Below are positions 46,495 to 49,135 of a stretch of 49,135 nucleotides of DNA, one piece after another. This stretch comes from Bradyrhizobium oropedii. Lineage in GTDB: Bacteria > Pseudomonadota > Alphaproteobacteria > Rhizobiales > Xanthobacteraceae. The notes under the pieces were generated by a model, which was given only the letters and a program-made list of their open reading frames with translations, ran no database searches and had not been told where the DNA came from. Made by a program: the position numbers and the translations under genes. Position 1 is the stretch's first letter, and the number at the start of each line of letters is the position of its first letter. Where the stretch lies: positions 1 to 49,135 of the forward strand of contig NZ_JACMYO010000048.1 of NCBI RefSeq assembly GCF_020889685.1. The letters are read 5' to 3'.

Positions 46495-47230
46495 TCTACA
46501 AACAAGGGGTGATCGGCAAATAAATTGCAAGCGGTCGTATATTCGCGGAGGTTTCATTTCCGGACCGGCTGGCGCGCCGAGAACACCGAACCTCCGTCAC
46601 AGCCAGCGGCACGGCAAGCGATCGCCTACCACAAGCAGGACTTTACTTTAGTCAGCGCGGCTTCCGCGCCTCAGTGGTCCGCATGGTGTGTACGTTTTTG
46701 AGGCCATGCCGAGACGGGAGCCAATTTTAGGAACAGCGGGCTTGGATTCCGGTCCAGCAGCCCCGTCAGAATCCAGGCGAGGTAGTTCAAAAAGCAGAAT
46801 CCGGTTCATCAAGTCATCAGCAGTCCAAAACTTAAACGATCGCGCCCTGTCCCCTCTACGGCGCGCCGCTCAACGAGCGGCTTTGCAGGCTACTTGGCTT
46901 CTTCCTCCCTCTCGCAAAACAAGGCGATGCGATCAATAACGTGTTAGTCCGGACAGGTGAGGTAGGCCAAGGTCGAGCATCAGTCTCTGCCCCGAGTAAT
47001 GTTTGCCTCCGAATTTTCAAAAACAGAAATCAGTGAGCAAACCGGGCGGGCCCGGATTATGATACCTGCCGGTCGCTGACAATTCTTCGTCGAGATTCAC
47101 ACGCGTTTATTTCCGGAACCCAAATTCATTCCGATCATACGAACAGTGGGCAGGTAATTTTCATTTCGTATTTTTTCAGCCCTAGTACGGCCGCTGATTT
47201 CGGCGACCGGCGGTCCGGCGATCTCAGCTT
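46495..47230. other. Gene-poor stretch, possible small RNA upstream of a terminator
   Basis: No supportable protein gene. The terminator at 47231-47268 has no coding gene in front of it on the plus strand. Confidence 0.3.
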
Positions 47231-47268
47231 GGCCCCAGCTTGAACTCCTCGCTGGGGCCGCTTCTTTT
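47231..47268 (+). terminator. Orphan rho-independent terminator, rightward
   Basis: GGCCCCAGC / 11-nt loop / GCTGGGGCC (47231-47239 with 47251-47259), followed by GCTTCTTTT. Nine perfect base pairs make it strong. No open reading frame ends before it. Confidence 0.7.
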
Positions 47269-48421
47269 ATGAAACTTATTGATGCGTTATGGCTGAGAGG
47301 GGCACTGCTGGAGAGTCTTGTTCTTGCTGTCGTTACTGGTGGTCGGCGCCGTTCTTTCTGAACCGCGGATGAGGTTTTACACGGGGCCACGGCGAACGGG
47401 TATCTGGAAGCTGAGGAAGCAAAGACACTGGGGTCCGCCGAGCTGGTCTTATGACTTCGCTGGTCGGGCAGCTCGACGATGCTAGAAACCGTCGCGTCTG
47501 TCAAAGCTCTTGGCCCACGTGAGGGATCGGGAGACCGCAGCTCGGTTGGCGTAAAGCTTAAGAAATTGCACATCGCGCGCGGCTTCGTCCAGAGCGGCCT
47601 TTTGCCATTGCCTCTACAGCCTGGACAACGCGCCGGCGCGCTGCCTGATTTTGTTCGATCGAAATGCGCGCAGTAATCGAATATCTCTGCTGCGTCTCGA
47701 GCGAGTTGCTCCTTCGTCAAAAATCATTCCCTGACCTGCCTGACCTTTTGCTCCCTCAGCATCAATTCCATAACATGCTGACACACACATTCTAGGATTG
47801 ATCTGGATCATCAATTAATAGGACAGTGCATGCCGAATTGAGGGACGCGATAGGCGCAGTCGATGAACACGCGCTCATGGTACATCATTGATTTGCGGTG
47901 GTTGGTCGGCGGAGCCCATCCAGGAGACGAGATGAAGCGCACAATCGGCGCACTTTCCGCAGCATACCTTATTTTCGACGACTGCCATTCTCGCGGATGG
48001 CGCTTCGGACAAGTCGTCCGGCCATGAGATGCAAATACGAGGTCTAATAAGGGCACCCCGGCGCTTCGGACGGCGCGGCAAATAGGAAATGCAGGCAAGA
48101 GGTCGAAAGCCAGCCCCCCGGCGCATCCGATGCGCTCCTGGTCGGACGACGGGTCGAACACTGGAGTGAAAAGAGGCAACTCCAGGTGATCCAAATGGCA
48201 AGTAAGCCAGGCTCGCCACCGCTGTACTGGGGCCCGATTCATCCCGCGTGAAGGCTCAGCGCCGCTGAGACAATGGTCAGGCCAAGCAACTTAAGTCTGG
48301 GTCGGACCGCCGCTGATATGGATAGGTCGATGGTTTGGGCCATTCGGGTCTCGGGGCCAACTGCCGATCCAGCTCCAGGCTGGCAACGGCTGCCGTCGTT
48401 GCAAGCTTGCCCGAAGTCGAA
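47269..48421. other. No gene recognised
   Basis: More than 1 kb between the orphan terminator and the groEL terminator; only short overlapping frames on both strands. Confidence 0.35.
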
Positions 48422-48445
48422 AACCCTGGCATTGCTGCCAGGGTT
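48422..48445 (-). terminator. groEL transcription terminator
   Basis: A perfect 10-bp stem (AACCCTGGCA/TGCCAGGGTT) with a 4-nt loop, about 30 nt beyond the groEL stop; leftward it continues into TTTT. Confidence 0.85.
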
Positions 48446-48476
48446 CTGCCTGTCATCGATGCTTTGAGAGGCTGGA

Positions 48477-49135
48477 TCAGAAGTCCATGCCGCCCATGCC
48501 GCCGCCCGGAGGCATTGCGGGACCGGCCGCGATCTTCTTCGGCAGTTCGGCAACCATCGCTTCCGTCGTGATCAGCAGCGCCGCCACAGAGGAGGCGTTC
48601 TGGACCGCGATGCGTACGACCTTGGTCGGGTCGATGATGCCCTTGGAGACGAGGTTGCTGTACTCGCCAGTCTGCGCATCGAAGCCGTAAGAGTACTGAT
48701 CCTTCTCTAGGACTTTGCCGACCACCACCGAGCCGTCTTCACCGGCGTTGATAGCGATCTGGCGGGCCGGCCAGGACAGCGCCTTACGCACGATCTCGAC
48801 GCCGGTCTTCTGGTCGTCGTTCTTGGTGCGCAGTCCCTTGAGCTGCTCGGATGCACGGAGCAGGGCGACGCCGCCGCCCGGCAAGATACCTTCCTCGACA
48901 GCCGCGCGGGTCGCGTGCATCGCGTCATCAACGCGATCCTTGCGCTCCTTCACCTCGACCTCGGTCGCGCCGCCGACGCGGATCACCGCGACGCCCCCTG
49001 CGAGCTTGGCGAGACGCTCCTGCAGCTTCTCACGGTCGTAGTCCGAGGTGGTCTCCTCGATCTGCGCCTTGATCTGGGCAACGCGGGCGTCGATGTCGGC
49101 CTTCTTGCCGGCGCCGTTGACGATCGTGGTGTTCT
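48477..49135 (-). CDS. groEL: GroEL chaperonin (C-terminal part, cut by window end)
   Basis: The last 219 or so codons of the 60-kDa chaperonin: [114 protein letters not shown], then the GGM-type tail [14 protein letters not shown]. The equatorial-domain nucleotide-binding sequence is intact as far as visible. Bradyrhizobium has several groESL copies; groESL3 of B. japonicum lies in the symbiotic region and is NifA-activated, so this is probably that copy, but its promoter is outside the window. Confidence 0.96.
   Translation of the reverse strand, partial: NTTIVNGAGKKADIDARVAQIKAQIEETTSDYDREKLQERLAKLAGGVAVIRVGGATEVEVKERKDRVDDAMHATRAAVEEGILPGGGVALLRASEQLKGLRTKNDDQKTGVEIVRKALSWPARQIAINAGEDGSVVVGKVLEKDQYSYGFDAQTGEYSNLVSKGIIDPTKVVRIAVQNASSVAALLITTEAMVAELPKKIAAGPAMPPGGGMGGMDF

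Noticed and set aside
47811..48242. Minus-strand ORF of 143 codons before the groEL terminator
   Set aside because: Composition and alternative frames give no coding preference, and no start signal is seen.
1..49135. CRISPR array, rRNA genes, integrase or island attachment sites
   Set aside because: No regularly spaced repeats, rRNA sequence, tRNA-linked repeat or recombinase was found.

Overview
The window is part of the symbiosis island of a Bradyrhizobium. The gene order nolA - nodD2 - nodD1 - nod box - nodABCSUIJ - nodZ - fixR - nifA - fixA, the fixA gene standing apart from fixBCX, and a groEL at the right edge all match the symbiotic region known from B. japonicum/diazoefficiens and B. 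elkanii. The proteins are clearly divergent from those of these strains. Much of the DNA between genes is decayed and holds IS remnants and frameshifted genes.

Left part (1-11 kb): small unknown genes, an IS256 and an IS3 remnant, a luciferase-like monooxygenase, an orphan amino-acid-type binding protein, the MerR regulator nolA, and broken copies of nodD2 and nodD1. Middle (10.5-29.2 kb): an intact nod box and nodABCSUIJ, then a wrecked nodZ, fixR with one frameshift behind an intact RegR box and sigma-54 promoter, an intact nifA with its redox cysteines, a 5 kb decayed tetR-OMF-MFP-RND efflux cassette, and fixA behind a sigma-54 promoter. Right part (29-49 kb): a two-gene unit (GFA-like protein and 2OG-Fe(II) oxygenase) behind a textbook NifA/sigma-54 promoter; a convergent operon of an acyl-CoA ligase, a 45-codon ORF and a PGM1-type ATP-grasp ligase; an M20 hydrolase; a flavin reductase; a TrpD-like protein lacking the PRPP motif; a three-gene biotin-dependent acyl-CoA carboxylase; small unknown proteins; and the 3' part of groEL.

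Two regulatory layers can be read directly. RegR/NifA/sigma-54 elements serve fixR-nifA, fixA and the GFA/2OG unit. Separately, a 31-bp promoter-operator with MerR architecture (-35 TTGAAT, a 19-bp spacer carrying an ACGT-N-RCGT dyad, -10 TAnnnT) occurs six times, always facing left. One copy is nolA's own promoter. The others precede the binding-protein gene, the nodD1 remnant, a small ORF, the trpD-like gene and a secreted cysteine-containing protein. I infer that this is a NolA regulon.

The Nod-factor picture is lopsided. The core (nodABC) and export (nodIJ) genes look intact, but both local nodD regulators and nodZ are pseudogenes, and NodS and NodU each carry a substitution at a motif residue. 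Family names rest on motif recognition and recalled homologues, not on database searches.
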